Shown here: positions 33,996 through 43,347 of the stretch, in pieces
Layout of the letters: every line of letters starts with the position of its first letter
Numbering within the stretch: position 1 is the first letter of the stretch
Assembly (NCBI RefSeq): GCF_000981805.1
Contig: NZ_CP011132.1
Location: 62,001 to 126,000, forward strand
Source: Citrobacter amalonaticus Y19
GTDB lineage: Bacteria; Pseudomonadota; Gammaproteobacteria; Enterobacterales; Enterobacteriaceae
Direction of reading: 5' to 3'
DNA length: 64,000 nt
Translations under genes and position numbers: made by a program
Notes under the pieces: generated by a model
Database searches by the model: none
The model's input: the letters and a program-made list of their open reading frames with translations, nothing else
What the model was told of the DNA's origin: nothing

Positions 33996-35762
33996 ATGAA
34001 AGCAGCGGCAAAAACGCTAAAACCAAAACGTCAGGAAGAACAGGCCAACTTCATCAGTTGGCGTTTTGCGTTGCTGTGCGGCTGCATTTTACTGGCGCTG
34101 GGTTTCCTGCTGGGCCGTGTCGCCTGGCTGCAGATTATCGCGCCGGACATGCTGGTACGTCAGGGAGACATGCGCTCGCTGCGAGTCCAGGAAGTGGCGA
34201 CCTCACGCGGCATGATTACCGACCGTTCGGGTCGTCCGCTGGCGGTCAGCGTACCAGTGAAGGCTATCTGGGCCGATCCGAAAGAAGTCCATGCCGCCGG
34301 GGGCGTTAGCGTTGGCGATCGCTGGAGAGCGCTCTCCACCGCGCTGAATATCCCTCTTGATCAACTGGCTGCCCGTATCAACGCCAACCCGAAAGGGCGC
34401 TTTATTTATCTGGCGCGCCAGCTAAACCCGGATATGGCGGATTACATCAAAAAGCTGAAGCTGCCGGGGATTTATCTGCGCGAAGAGTCCCGTCGGTACT
34501 ATCCCTCCGGCGAAGTGACCGCTCACCTCATTGGTTTTACCAACGTGGATAGCCAGGGGATTGAAGGCGTTGAGAAGAGTTTTGACAAATGGCTCACCGG
34601 TCAACCGGGTGAACGTGTTGTGCGTAAAGACCGCTACGGTCGTGTCATTGAAGATATCTCTTCCACCGACAGTCAGGCTGCACATAACCTGGCGTTGAGC
34701 ATTGATGAACGCTTACAGGCGCTGGTGTATCGCGAACTGAATAACGCCGTCGCCTTTAACAAGGCGGAGTCGGGTAGCGCGGTGCTGGTGGATGTGAGTA
34801 CCGGTGAAGTGCTGGCAATGGCGAACAGCCCGTCCTACAACCCGAACAACCTGAGCGGCACGCAGAAAGATGTCATGCGTAACCGTACCATCACCGACGT
34901 GTTTGAGCCGGGTTCTACCGTCAAACCGATGGTGGTAATGACCGCGCTCCAGCGTGGCGTGGTGCGGGAAAACAGCGTACTCAATACCGTTCCCTACCGA
35001 ATTAACGGCCACGAAATCAAAGACGTGGCGCGCTACAGCGAATTGACCCTGACCGGGGTTTTACAGAAGTCGAGTAACGTCGGTGTTTCTAAGCTGGCGT
35101 TAGCGATGCCGTCCTCAGCGTTAGTAGATACTTACTCACGTTTTGGGCTAGGAAAGGCGACCAATTTGGGGTTGGTCGGAGAACGCAGTGGCTTATATCC
35201 TCAAAAACAACGGTGGTCTGACATAGAGAGGGCCACCTTCTCTTTCGGCTACGGGCTAATGGTAACGCCGTTACAGTTAGCGCGAGTCTACGCAACGATT
35301 GGCAGCTATGGCGTTTATCGTCCGCTGTCGATCACCAAAGTTGATCCCCCGGTTCCCGGTGAGCGTATTTTCCCGGAGTCGACCGTACGTACCGTTGTGC
35401 ACATGATGGAAAGCGTGGCGCTGCCGGGCGGCGGCGGCGTGAAGGCGGCGATTAAAGGCTATCGCATCGCCATTAAAACCGGTACGGCGAAAAAAGTGGG
35501 CCCCGATGGTCGCTACATCAACAAATACATTGCTTATACCGCAGGCGTTGCGCCTGCGAGTCAGCCGCGCTTCGCGCTGGTTGTTGTGATCAACGATCCG
35601 CAGGCGGGTAAATACTACGGCGGCGCCGTTTCCGCGCCGGTATTTGGTGCCATCATGGGTGGCGTTCTGCGCACCATGAACATCGAACCGGATGCGCTGG
35701 CAACGGGCGAAAAAAGTGAATTCGTAATTAATCAAGGCGAGGGAACAGGTGGCAGATCGTAA
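33996..35762 (+). CDS. ftsI: Septal peptidoglycan transpeptidase FtsI (PBP3)
   Basis: FtsI crosslinks septal peptidoglycan in the divisome with FtsW. The 588-residue protein has an N-terminal membrane anchor (about 20-42), the class B PBP dimer domain and the transpeptidase domain: the STVKP active-site box (serine at about 307), SSNVG and KTGTA. It is the target of cephalexin and aztreonam in E. coli. Codons from 35100 to about 35286 differ sharply in usage from the rest. The end overlaps murE by 14 bases. Confidence 0.98.
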   Translation: MKAAAKTLKPKRQEEQANFISWRFALLCGCILLALGFLLGRVAWLQIIAPDMLVRQGDMRSLRVQEVATSRGMITDRSGRPLAVSVPVKAIWADPKEVHAAGGVSVGDRWRALSTALNIPLDQLAARINANPKGRFIYLARQLNPDMADYIKKLKLPGIYLREESRRYYPSGEVTAHLIGFTNVDSQGIEGVEKSFDKWLTGQPGERVVRKDRYGRVIEDISSTDSQAAHNLALSIDERLQALVYRELNNAVAFNKAESGSAVLVDVSTGEVLAMANSPSYNPNNLSGTQKDVMRNRTITDVFEPGSTVKPMVVMTALQRGVVRENSVLNTVPYRINGHEIKDVARYSELTLTGVLQKSSNVGVSKLALAMPSSALVDTYSRFGLGKATNLGLVGERSGLYPQKQRWSDIERATFSFGYGLMVTPLQLARVYATIGSYGVYRPLSITKVDPPVPGERIFPESTVRTVVHMMESVALPGGGGVKAAIKGYRIAIKTGTAKKVGPDGRYINKYIAYTAGVAPASQPRFALVVVINDPQAGKYYGGAVSAPVFGAIMGGVLRTMNIEPDALATGEKSEFVINQGEGTGGRS

Positions 35763-37236
35763 TTTGCGCGACCTTCTTGCTCCGTGGGTATCAGGTTTAC
35801 CTGCGCGAGAACTGCGAGAGATGACACTCGACAGCCGTGTGGCTGCGTCGGGCGATCTCTTTGTGGCAGTGGTTGGTCATCAGGCGGACGGGCGTCGATA
35901 TATCCCGCAGGCGATAGCGCAAGGTGTGGCTGCCATTATTGCAGAGGCGAAAGACGAGGCAACCGACGGTGAAGTGCGTGAAATGCACGGCGTACCGGTT
36001 ATCTATCTCAGCCAGCTTAACGAGCGTTTATCTGCACTGGCAGGCCGCTTTTATCACGAGCCATCTGAAAATATGCGTCTGGTCGGCGTAACCGGTACGA
36101 ACGGTAAAACTACCACGACTCAGTTGCTGGCGCAGTGGAGCCAACTGCTCGGCGAAACCAGCGCAGTGATGGGCACGGTTGGCAACGGCCTGCTCGGTAA
36201 AGCGATCCCAACGGAAAATACCACCGGCTCGGCCGTTGACGTTCAGCAGGTGCTGGCGGGACTGGCCGATCAGGGTGCGACCTTATGCGCGATGGAAGTC
36301 TCTTCCCACGGTCTGGTCCAGCATCGTGTTGCGGCGCTGAAATTTGCCGCCTCGGTGTTTACCAATTTAAGCCGCGACCATCTGGACTATCACGGCGACA
36401 TGGAGCATTACGAAGCCGCGAAATGGCTGCTTTTTTCCACGCATCATTGCGGGCAGGCGATTATCAACGCGGATGATGAAGTTGGTCGCCGCTGGCTGGC
36501 GAATCTGCCGGATGCCGTGGCCGTCTCAATGGAAGACCATATCAACCCTGACTGCCACGGCCGCTGGCTGAAGGCGGTTGAGGTGAATTATCACGACAGC
36601 GGCGCGACCATCCGCTTTGCTTCAAGCTGGGGCGAGGGTGAGATTGAAAGCCGTCTGATGGGCGCGTTTAACGTCAGCAATTTGCTGCTGGCGCTGGCCA
36701 CGCTGCTGGCGTTGGGCTATCCACTGGCTGACCTGCTGAAAACCGCCGGGCGTCTGCAACCGGTTTGCGGGCGCATGGAAGTCTTTAGCGCACCGGGTAA
36801 AACCACCGTCGTTGTTGACTACGCCCATACCCCTGACGCGCTGGAAAAAGCGTTGCAGGCGGCGCGTCTGCACTGTACCGGGCAACTGTGGTGCGTATTT
36901 GGTTGCGGCGGCGATCGCGACAAAGGGAAGCGCCCGCTGATGGGGGCGATTGCCGAAGAGTTCGCTGACGTCGTGGTTGTGACGGACGACAACCCACGTA
37001 CTGAAGAACCCCGCGCCATTATCGACGACATTCTGGCTGGCATGCTGGACGCCGGTCGGGCAAAAGTGATGGAAGGCCGCGCTGAAGCGGTGACCAACGC
37101 CATTATGCAGGCGAAAGATAACGATGTGGTGCTGGTAGCCGGCAAAGGCCATGAGGATTACCAGATTGTCGGTACTCAGCGTCTGGACTATTCCGACCGT
37201 GTGACCGCAGCGCGTCTGCTGGGGGTTATCGCATGA
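35749..37236 (+). CDS. murE: UDP-MurNAc-tripeptide synthetase (meso-diaminopimelate-adding)
   Basis: MurE adds meso-diaminopimelate to UDP-MurNAc-L-Ala-D-Glu. The 495 residues have the Mur ligase ATP motif VTGTNGKTTT, and the DDNPRTEEP motif that is specific for meso-diaminopimelate rather than lysine. The start is GTG at 35749 inside the end of ftsI. It overlaps murF as ATGA. Confidence 0.97.
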   Translation: MADRNLRDLLAPWVSGLPARELREMTLDSRVAASGDLFVAVVGHQADGRRYIPQAIAQGVAAIIAEAKDEATDGEVREMHGVPVIYLSQLNERLSALAGRFYHEPSENMRLVGVTGTNGKTTTTQLLAQWSQLLGETSAVMGTVGNGLLGKAIPTENTTGSAVDVQQVLAGLADQGATLCAMEVSSHGLVQHRVAALKFAASVFTNLSRDHLDYHGDMEHYEAAKWLLFSTHHCGQAIINADDEVGRRWLANLPDAVAVSMEDHINPDCHGRWLKAVEVNYHDSGATIRFASSWGEGEIESRLMGAFNVSNLLLALATLLALGYPLADLLKTAGRLQPVCGRMEVFSAPGKTTVVVDYAHTPDALEKALQAARLHCTGQLWCVFGCGGDRDKGKRPLMGAIAEEFADVVVVTDDNPRTEEPRAIIDDILAGMLDAGRAKVMEGRAEAVTNAIMQAKDNDVVLVAGKGHEDYQIVGTQRLDYSDRVTAARLLGVIA

Positions 37237-38591
37237 TTCGCGTAACGCTCAGCCAACTTGCCGGTATTCTCGGCGGCGAACTGAAAGGGAACGATCTGTC
37301 CCTTGATGCCGTTACCACCGATACGCGTAAGCTGACGCCAGGCTGCCTGTTTGTGGCGCTCAAAGGCGAACGTTTTGATGCTCACGATTTTGCCATTCAG
37401 GCAAAAGAGGGGGGGGCGGGTGCGCTGCTGGTCAGCCGTCCGCTGGCCATTGATTTACCGCAGGTGATTGTGAAAGACACCCGTCTGGCCTTTGGCGAAC
37501 TGGCCGCCTGGGTGCGCGCGCAGGTTCCGACGCGCGTGGTGGCATTAACCGGTTCATCCGGTAAAACCTCGGTGAAAGAGATGACGGCGGCGATCCTTAG
37601 CCAGTGTGGCAACACGCTCTATACCGCCGGCAACCTGAATAACGACATCGGTGTGCCGATGACGCTGCTGCGCTTAACCCAGGATGATGACTACGCCGTG
37701 ATTGAATTAGGCGCCAACCATCAGGGCGAAATTGCCTGGACCGTCGGCCTGACGCGTCCGGAAGCGGCGCTGGTTAACAACCTGGCGGCGGCGCATCTGG
37801 AAGGCTTTGGCTCTCTGGCGGGAGTGGCGAAAGCGAAAGGTGAAATTTTTACCGGTCTGCCTGAAAACGGCATTGCCATTATGAATGCCGATAACAATGA
37901 CTGGCTGAACTGGCAGAGCATCATCGGCGATCGTAAAGTCTGGCGTTTTTCACCAAATGCCGCCAACAGCGATTTCACGGCGACCAATGTGCATGTGACG
38001 TCACACGGCACTGAATTTTTACTGCAAACGCCTGGCGGGAGCATTGATGTACTGCTGCCGTTGCCGGGGCGTCACAACATCGCCAATGCACTGGCTGCGG
38101 CGGCGCTGTCGATGGCCGTTGGCGCGACGCTGGAGGCGATTAAAACCGGTCTGGCGAAGGTAAAAGCGGTACCAGGACGTCTGTTCCCTGTCCCGTTGGC
38201 GGAAAATCAACTGCTGCTCGATGACTCGTATAACGCCAACGTCGGGTCCATGACTGCCGCGGTACAAGTGCTGTCCGAAATGCCGGGTTACCGTGTGCTG
38301 GTTGTTGGTGATATGGCCGAACTGGGCGCAGAGAGCGAAGCCTGTCATGTGCAGGTTGGTGAGGCGGCGAGAGCGGCGGACATCGACTGTGTATTGAGTA
38401 CCGGGAAACTGAGCAAGGCTATCAGCGATGCGAGCGGCGTCGGCGAACATTTTGCGGATAAACCCGCGCTGATCGCACGTCTGCAGGCGCTGATTGCAGA
38501 GCAACAGATCATTACTATTTTAGTGAAGGGTTCACGTAGTGCCGCCATGGAAGAGGTCGTACGCGCATTACAGGAGAAAGGATCATGTTAG
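37233..38591 (+). CDS. murF: UDP-MurNAc-tripeptide:D-alanyl-D-alanine ligase
   Basis: MurF adds D-Ala-D-Ala, finishing the UDP-MurNAc-pentapeptide. The 452-residue protein has the Mur ligase ATP site ALTGSSGKTSVKE and central domain ELGANHQGEI. A run of eight G (37409-37416) encodes Gly-Gly within KEGGAGAL; the frame is intact but this is a potential slippage site in an essential gene. Overlaps both murE and mraY. Confidence 0.97.
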   Translation: MIRVTLSQLAGILGGELKGNDLSLDAVTTDTRKLTPGCLFVALKGERFDAHDFAIQAKEGGAGALLVSRPLAIDLPQVIVKDTRLAFGELAAWVRAQVPTRVVALTGSSGKTSVKEMTAAILSQCGNTLYTAGNLNNDIGVPMTLLRLTQDDDYAVIELGANHQGEIAWTVGLTRPEAALVNNLAAAHLEGFGSLAGVAKAKGEIFTGLPENGIAIMNADNNDWLNWQSIIGDRKVWRFSPNAANSDFTATNVHVTSHGTEFLLQTPGGSIDVLLPLPGRHNIANALAAAALSMAVGATLEAIKTGLAKVKAVPGRLFPVPLAENQLLLDDSYNANVGSMTAAVQVLSEMPGYRVLVVGDMAELGAESEACHVQVGEAARAADIDCVLSTGKLSKAISDASGVGEHFADKPALIARLQALIAEQQIITILVKGSRSAAMEEVVRALQEKGSC

Positions 38592-39667
38592 TTTGGCTGG
38601 CCGAACATTTGGTCAAATATTATTCCGGCTTTAACGTCTTTTCCTATCTGACGTTTCGCGCCATTGTCAGCCTGCTGACCGCGCTGTTCATCTCATTGTG
38701 GATGGGACCGCGCATGATCGCCCGCCTGCAAAAGCTTTCTTTCGGTCAGGTCGTGCGTAACGACGGTCCGGAGTCCCACTTCAGCAAACGCGGTACGCCG
38801 ACGATGGGCGGGATCATGATCCTCACCGCGATCGTCATTTCTGTTCTGTTGTGGGCCTATCCGTCAAACCCATACGTCTGGTGCGTGTTGGTGGTGCTGA
38901 TTGGCTACGGCATTATCGGCTTCGTCGATGACTACCGCAAAGTGGTCCGCAAAGACACCAAGGGGCTCATCGCGCGCTGGAAATACTTCTGGATGTCGGT
39001 CATTGCGCTGGGTGTTGCTTTCGCACTGTACCTCGCCGGGAAAGACACGCCAGCGACGGAACTGGTCGTACCGTTCTTCAAAGACGTCATGCCACAACTG
39101 GGGCTGTTCTACGTTCTGCTGGCGTACTTTGTGATTGTCGGCACCGGCAACGCGGTGAACCTGACCGACGGTCTGGATGGCCTGGCGATTATGCCAACTG
39201 TCTTCGTCGCGGGTGGCTTTGCGCTGGTGGCGTGGGCGACCGGGAACATGAATTTTGCCAGCTATCTGCATATTCCATACTTACGCCATGCTGGCGAACT
39301 GGTGATTGTCTGTACGGCGATTGTTGGCGCGGGCTTAGGCTTTCTGTGGTTTAACACCTATCCGGCGCAGGTCTTCATGGGTGACGTCGGATCGCTGGCG
39401 CTGGGCGGCGCGCTCGGTATTATCGCCGTGCTGCTGCGCCAGGAGTTCCTGCTGGTGATTATGGGCGGGGTGTTTGTGGTGGAGACCCTGTCGGTCATAT
39501 TACAGGTCGGCTCCTTCAAGCTGCGCGGACAACGTATCTTCCGTATGGCACCGATTCATCATCACTATGAACTGAAAGGCTGGCCGGAACCGCGCGTGAT
39601 CGTGCGCTTCTGGATTATTTCGCTGATGCTGGTCCTGATTGGCCTGGCAACGCTGAAGGTACGTTAA
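38585..39667 (+). CDS. mraY: Phospho-MurNAc-pentapeptide translocase MraY
   Basis: MraY transfers phospho-MurNAc-pentapeptide to undecaprenyl phosphate to make lipid I, the first membrane step. The 360 residues form about ten transmembrane segments. Catalytic aspartates sit in GFVDDYRK, the NLTDGLDGLA loop and the FMGDVGSLALGG loop, and the HHHYELKGW histidine motif is present. It begins 7 bases before the murF stop. Confidence 0.97.
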   Translation: MLVWLAEHLVKYYSGFNVFSYLTFRAIVSLLTALFISLWMGPRMIARLQKLSFGQVVRNDGPESHFSKRGTPTMGGIMILTAIVISVLLWAYPSNPYVWCVLVVLIGYGIIGFVDDYRKVVRKDTKGLIARWKYFWMSVIALGVAFALYLAGKDTPATELVVPFFKDVMPQLGLFYVLLAYFVIVGTGNAVNLTDGLDGLAIMPTVFVAGGFALVAWATGNMNFASYLHIPYLRHAGELVIVCTAIVGAGLGFLWFNTYPAQVFMGDVGSLALGGALGIIAVLLRQEFLLVIMGGVFVVETLSVILQVGSFKLRGQRIFRMAPIHHHYELKGWPEPRVIVRFWIISLMLVLIGLATLKVR

Positions 39668-39669
39668 TC

Positions 39670-40986
39670 ATGGCTGATTACCAGGGTAAAAACGTCGTCA
39701 TTATCGGTCTGGGGTTAACCGGACTCTCTTGCGTGGACTTTTTCCTCGCCCGCGGCGTAACCCCTCGTGTGATGGATACCCGTGCGACACCGCCGGGACT
39801 GGATAAGTTACCGGAAGCGGTAGAGCGCCATGTCGGCAGTCTGAACGATGACTGGTTGCTGGCAGCGGATCTAATTGTGGCAAGCCCTGGTATCGCCCTC
39901 GCGCATCCGTCACTGAGCGCTGCGGCTGATGCGGGCGTTGAGATCGTGGGTGATATCGAACTGTTCTGCCGTGAAGCGCAGGCGCCGATTGTCGCGATTA
40001 CCGGCTCGAACGGGAAAAGCACCGTCACGACGCTGGTGGGTGAAATGGCGAAAGCGGCCGGTGTGAACGTCGGCGTTGGCGGCAACATTGGTTTGCCCGC
40101 GCTGATGCTGCTGGATGCAGAACGTGAACTGTATGTCCTTGAACTCTCCAGCTTCCAACTGGAAACCACGTTCAGCCTGCAGGCAGCGGCTGCCACTATT
40201 CTGAACGTCACCGAAGACCATATGGACAGGTATCCATTTGGTTTACAACAGTATCGTGCTGCAAAACTGCGCGTTTACGAGAATGCAAAGGTCTGCGTGG
40301 TCAATGCCGATGATGCGTTGACGATGCCGATTCGTGGTGCCGATGAGCGCTGTGTGAGCTTTGGCGTCAACATGGGTGATTATCACCTTAACCGTCAACA
40401 GGGCGAAACCTGGCTGCGGGTGAAGGGTGAGAAAGTGTTGAATGTGAAAGAGATGAAGCTTTCCGGTCAGCATAACTACACCAACGCCCTGGCGGCGCTG
40501 GCGCTGGCAGATGCGGTAGGTTTACCGCGCGCCAGCAGCCTGAAAGCGCTGACGACGTTTACCGGTCTGGCGCATCGTTTCCAGTTAGCGCTGGAGCATA
40601 ACGGTGTGCGCTGGATTAACGACTCGAAGGCGACCAACGTCGGCAGCACTGAAGCCGCGCTGAACGGCCTGCACGTTGACGGTACGCTGCATCTGCTGCT
40701 GGGCGGCGATGGTAAATCGGCGGACTTCTCTTCGCTGAGTCGCTATCTGGAAGGCGATCGCGTGCGCTTGTACTGCTTTGGTCGCGATGGTGCGCAACTG
40801 GCGGCGCTGCGTCCGGAAATTGCGGAGCAAACCGAAACAATGGAAGAGGCGATGCGTCTGCTGGCGCCGCGTCTGCAGTCGGGCGATATGGTGCTGCTGT
40901 CTCCGGCCTGCGCCAGCCTCGATCAGTTTAAGAATTTTGAGCAACGGGGCGATGTCTTTACCCGTCTGGCGAAGGAGTTGGGTTGA
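39670..40986 (+). CDS. murD: UDP-MurNAc-L-alanine:D-glutamate ligase
   Basis: MurD adds D-glutamate to UDP-MurNAc-L-Ala in the cytoplasm. The 438 residues have an N-terminal Rossmann-like UDP-binding domain (VVIIGLGLTGLS), the ATP-binding ITGSNGKSTVTTL motif and the C-terminal NDSKATNVGST signature. It lies 2 bases after mraY, and its stop overlaps the ftsW start as TGATG. Confidence 0.97.
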   Translation: MADYQGKNVVIIGLGLTGLSCVDFFLARGVTPRVMDTRATPPGLDKLPEAVERHVGSLNDDWLLAADLIVASPGIALAHPSLSAAADAGVEIVGDIELFCREAQAPIVAITGSNGKSTVTTLVGEMAKAAGVNVGVGGNIGLPALMLLDAERELYVLELSSFQLETTFSLQAAAATILNVTEDHMDRYPFGLQQYRAAKLRVYENAKVCVVNADDALTMPIRGADERCVSFGVNMGDYHLNRQQGETWLRVKGEKVLNVKEMKLSGQHNYTNALAALALADAVGLPRASSLKALTTFTGLAHRFQLALEHNGVRWINDSKATNVGSTEAALNGLHVDGTLHLLLGGDGKSADFSSLSRYLEGDRVRLYCFGRDGAQLAALRPEIAEQTETMEEAMRLLAPRLQSGDMVLLSPACASLDQFKNFEQRGDVFTRLAKELG

Positions 40987-42230
40987 TGCGTTTATCTCTC
41001 CCTCGCCTGAGACTGCCGCACCTGCCGGGATTTGGCATCCTGGGATGGATCTTTGCGGCGCTCAAGGGCTGGGTGATGGGCTCGCGGGACAAAGATTCCG
41101 ACAGTCTGATCATGTACGATCGCGTGCTGCTGTGGTTGACGTTAGGCCTCGCAGCGATCGGTTTTGTCATGGTGACGTCGGCATCCATGCCGGTAGGGCA
41201 ACGTCTGGCGGGCGATCCGTTCCTGTTTGCCAAGCGTGATGCGCTCTATATTTTTCTGGCATTTTGTCTGGCGATGATCACGCTGCGTCTGCCTATGGAG
41301 TTCTGGCAGAAGTACAGCACCACGATGCTGATCGCCTCGATAATCATGCTGCTGATCGTCCTGGTAGTGGGGAGTTCGGTGAACGGGGCATCGCGTTGGA
41401 TCGCATTAGGTCCTCTGCGTATTCAGCCAGCGGAATTTACTAAGCTGTCGCTGTTCTGCTATCTCGCGAACTATCTGGTGCGCAAGGTTGACGAAGTTCG
41501 TAATAACCTGCGTGGCTTCCTCAAGCCGATGGGCGTGATTTTGGTTCTGGCGATCCTGCTACTGGCGCAGCCCGATCTCGGTACGGTGGTGGTGCTGTTC
41601 GTGACCACGCTGGCGATGCTGTTTCTGGCCGGGGCGAAGCTGTGGCAGTTCATTGCCATCATCGGCATGGGAATTTCAGCGGTCGTGCTGCTGATCCTCG
41701 CCGAGCCTTATCGTATTCGCCGTGTGACCTCCTTCTGGAACCCGTGGGAGGATCCGTTTGGTAGCGGATACCAGCTTACCCAGTCGCTGATGGCATTCGG
41801 TCGCGGTGAAATGTGGGGGCAAGGGCTGGGCAACTCGGTGCAGAAACTGGAGTATCTGCCGGAAGCACATACCGACTTCATCTTCGCCATCATTGGGGAA
41901 GAACTGGGTTATATCGGTGTGGTATTGGCGCTTTTAATGGTATTCTTCGTCGCTTTTCGTGCGATGTCGATTGGCCGCAAAGCGCTGGAGATCGACCACC
42001 GTTTTTCCGGATTTTTGGCCTGTTCCATCGGTATTTGGTTTAGTTTTCAGGCACTGGTGAACGTCGGCGCGGCGGCAGGCATGCTGCCAACCAAAGGTCT
42101 GACGCTGCCGCTCATCAGTTACGGTGGCTCGAGTTTGCTGATTATGTCGACGGCCATCATGTTTTTGTTGCGAATTGATTATGAAACGCGTCTGGAAAAA
42201 GCGCAGGCGTTTACACGAGGTTCACGATGA
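40986..42230 (+). CDS. ftsW: Septal peptidoglycan glycosyltransferase FtsW (SEDS family)
   Basis: FtsW polymerises lipid II into glycan strands at the septum, acting with FtsI. The 414-residue protein has about ten transmembrane segments and the SEDS motif region with the catalytic Asp within QPDLGTVVVLF-like and GLPNSVQK-like loops (here QPDLGTVVV and GLGNSVQKLEYLPEAHTDFI). ATG at 40986 is used, not the TTG at 40983. It overlaps murG as ATGA. Confidence 0.96.
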   Translation: MRLSLPRLRLPHLPGFGILGWIFAALKGWVMGSRDKDSDSLIMYDRVLLWLTLGLAAIGFVMVTSASMPVGQRLAGDPFLFAKRDALYIFLAFCLAMITLRLPMEFWQKYSTTMLIASIIMLLIVLVVGSSVNGASRWIALGPLRIQPAEFTKLSLFCYLANYLVRKVDEVRNNLRGFLKPMGVILVLAILLLAQPDLGTVVVLFVTTLAMLFLAGAKLWQFIAIIGMGISAVVLLILAEPYRIRRVTSFWNPWEDPFGSGYQLTQSLMAFGRGEMWGQGLGNSVQKLEYLPEAHTDFIFAIIGEELGYIGVVLALLMVFFVAFRAMSIGRKALEIDHRFSGFLACSIGIWFSFQALVNVGAAAGMLPTKGLTLPLISYGGSSLLIMSTAIMFLLRIDYETRLEKAQAFTRGSR

Positions 42231-43294
42231 GTGGTCAAGCGAAGCGGTTAATGGTGATGGCGGGCGGTACTGGCGGACACGTGTTCCCAGGACTGGCGGT
42301 CGCGCACCATTTAATGGCTCAGGGCTGGGAAGTTCGCTGGCTGGGCACCGCAGACCGTATGGAAGCGGATTTAGTCCCTAAGCATGGCATCGACATTGAC
42401 TTCATCCGTATCTCAGGACTGCGCGGAAAAGGCGTGAAAGCGCTGTTGGCCGCCCCTTTGCGTATTTTCAACGCATGGCGTCAGGCGCGCGCAATCATGA
42501 AAAGTTTTAAACCCGACGTTGTGCTGGGGATGGGCGGTTATGTTTCCGGTCCCGGCGGTCTGGCCGCGTGGTCTCTGGGGATTCCGGTCGTGCTGCACGA
42601 GCAAAACGGTATCGCCGGGTTAACCAACAAATGGCTGGCGAAAATTGCCGCTAAGGTCATGCAGGCGTTTCCTGGCGCGTTTCCGAATGCGGAAGTGGTC
42701 GGTAACCCTGTACGCACCGACGTGCTGGCGCTGCCGCTACCGCAGGCGCGTCTGGCCGGACGTGAAGGTCCGATTCGCGTGCTGGTGGTTGGGGGATCGC
42801 AGGGCGCTCGCGTGCTGAATCAGACCCTGCCGCAGGTTGCCGCCAGACTGGGCGATGCGGTGACTATCTGGCATCAGAGCGGGAAAGGCTCGCAGCAGAC
42901 CGTAGAACAGGCCTATGCCGACGCGGGACAACCGCAGCATAAGGTGACGGAATTTATTGATGACATGGCGGCCGCCTATGCGTGGGCCGATGTGGTGGTT
43001 TGTCGTTCTGGCGCATTAACGGTGAGTGAAATTGCCGCCGCCGGTTTACCAGCGCTGTTTGTGCCATTTCAACATAAAGACCGACAGCAGTACTGGAATG
43101 CGCTGCCGCTGGAAAAAGCGGGCGCAGCCAAAATTCTCGAGCAGCCGCAGTTTACGGTGGATGCCGTCGCCAACACCCTGTCCGGGTGGTCGCGAGAAAG
43201 CTTGTTAACCATGGCAGAACGTGCCCGCGCTGCATCCATTCCGGATGCCACCGAGCGTGTTGCAACTGAAGTGAGCCGGGCTGCCCGGGCGTAA
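42227..43294 (+). CDS. murG: Lipid II synthase MurG (UDP-GlcNAc transferase)
   Basis: MurG adds GlcNAc to lipid I on the inner face of the membrane, making lipid II. The 355-residue GT28-family protein has the N-terminal MVMAGGTGGHVFPGLAVA loop, the second G-loop GMGGYVSGPGG, the third GGSQGARVLN, and the UDP-binding RSGALTVSEI segment. It is followed by a 53-bp gap before murC. Confidence 0.97.
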   Translation: MSGQAKRLMVMAGGTGGHVFPGLAVAHHLMAQGWEVRWLGTADRMEADLVPKHGIDIDFIRISGLRGKGVKALLAAPLRIFNAWRQARAIMKSFKPDVVLGMGGYVSGPGGLAAWSLGIPVVLHEQNGIAGLTNKWLAKIAAKVMQAFPGAFPNAEVVGNPVRTDVLALPLPQARLAGREGPIRVLVVGGSQGARVLNQTLPQVAARLGDAVTIWHQSGKGSQQTVEQAYADAGQPQHKVTEFIDDMAAAYAWADVVVCRSGALTVSEIAAAGLPALFVPFQHKDRQQYWNALPLEKAGAAKILEQPQFTVDAVANTLSGWSRESLLTMAERARAASIPDATERVATEVSRAARA

Positions 43295-43347
43295 TTGTAG
43301 CGGTGCCTTTTGCATCGCAGAATTTAGTGAAGTTAATGGCGTAAAGA

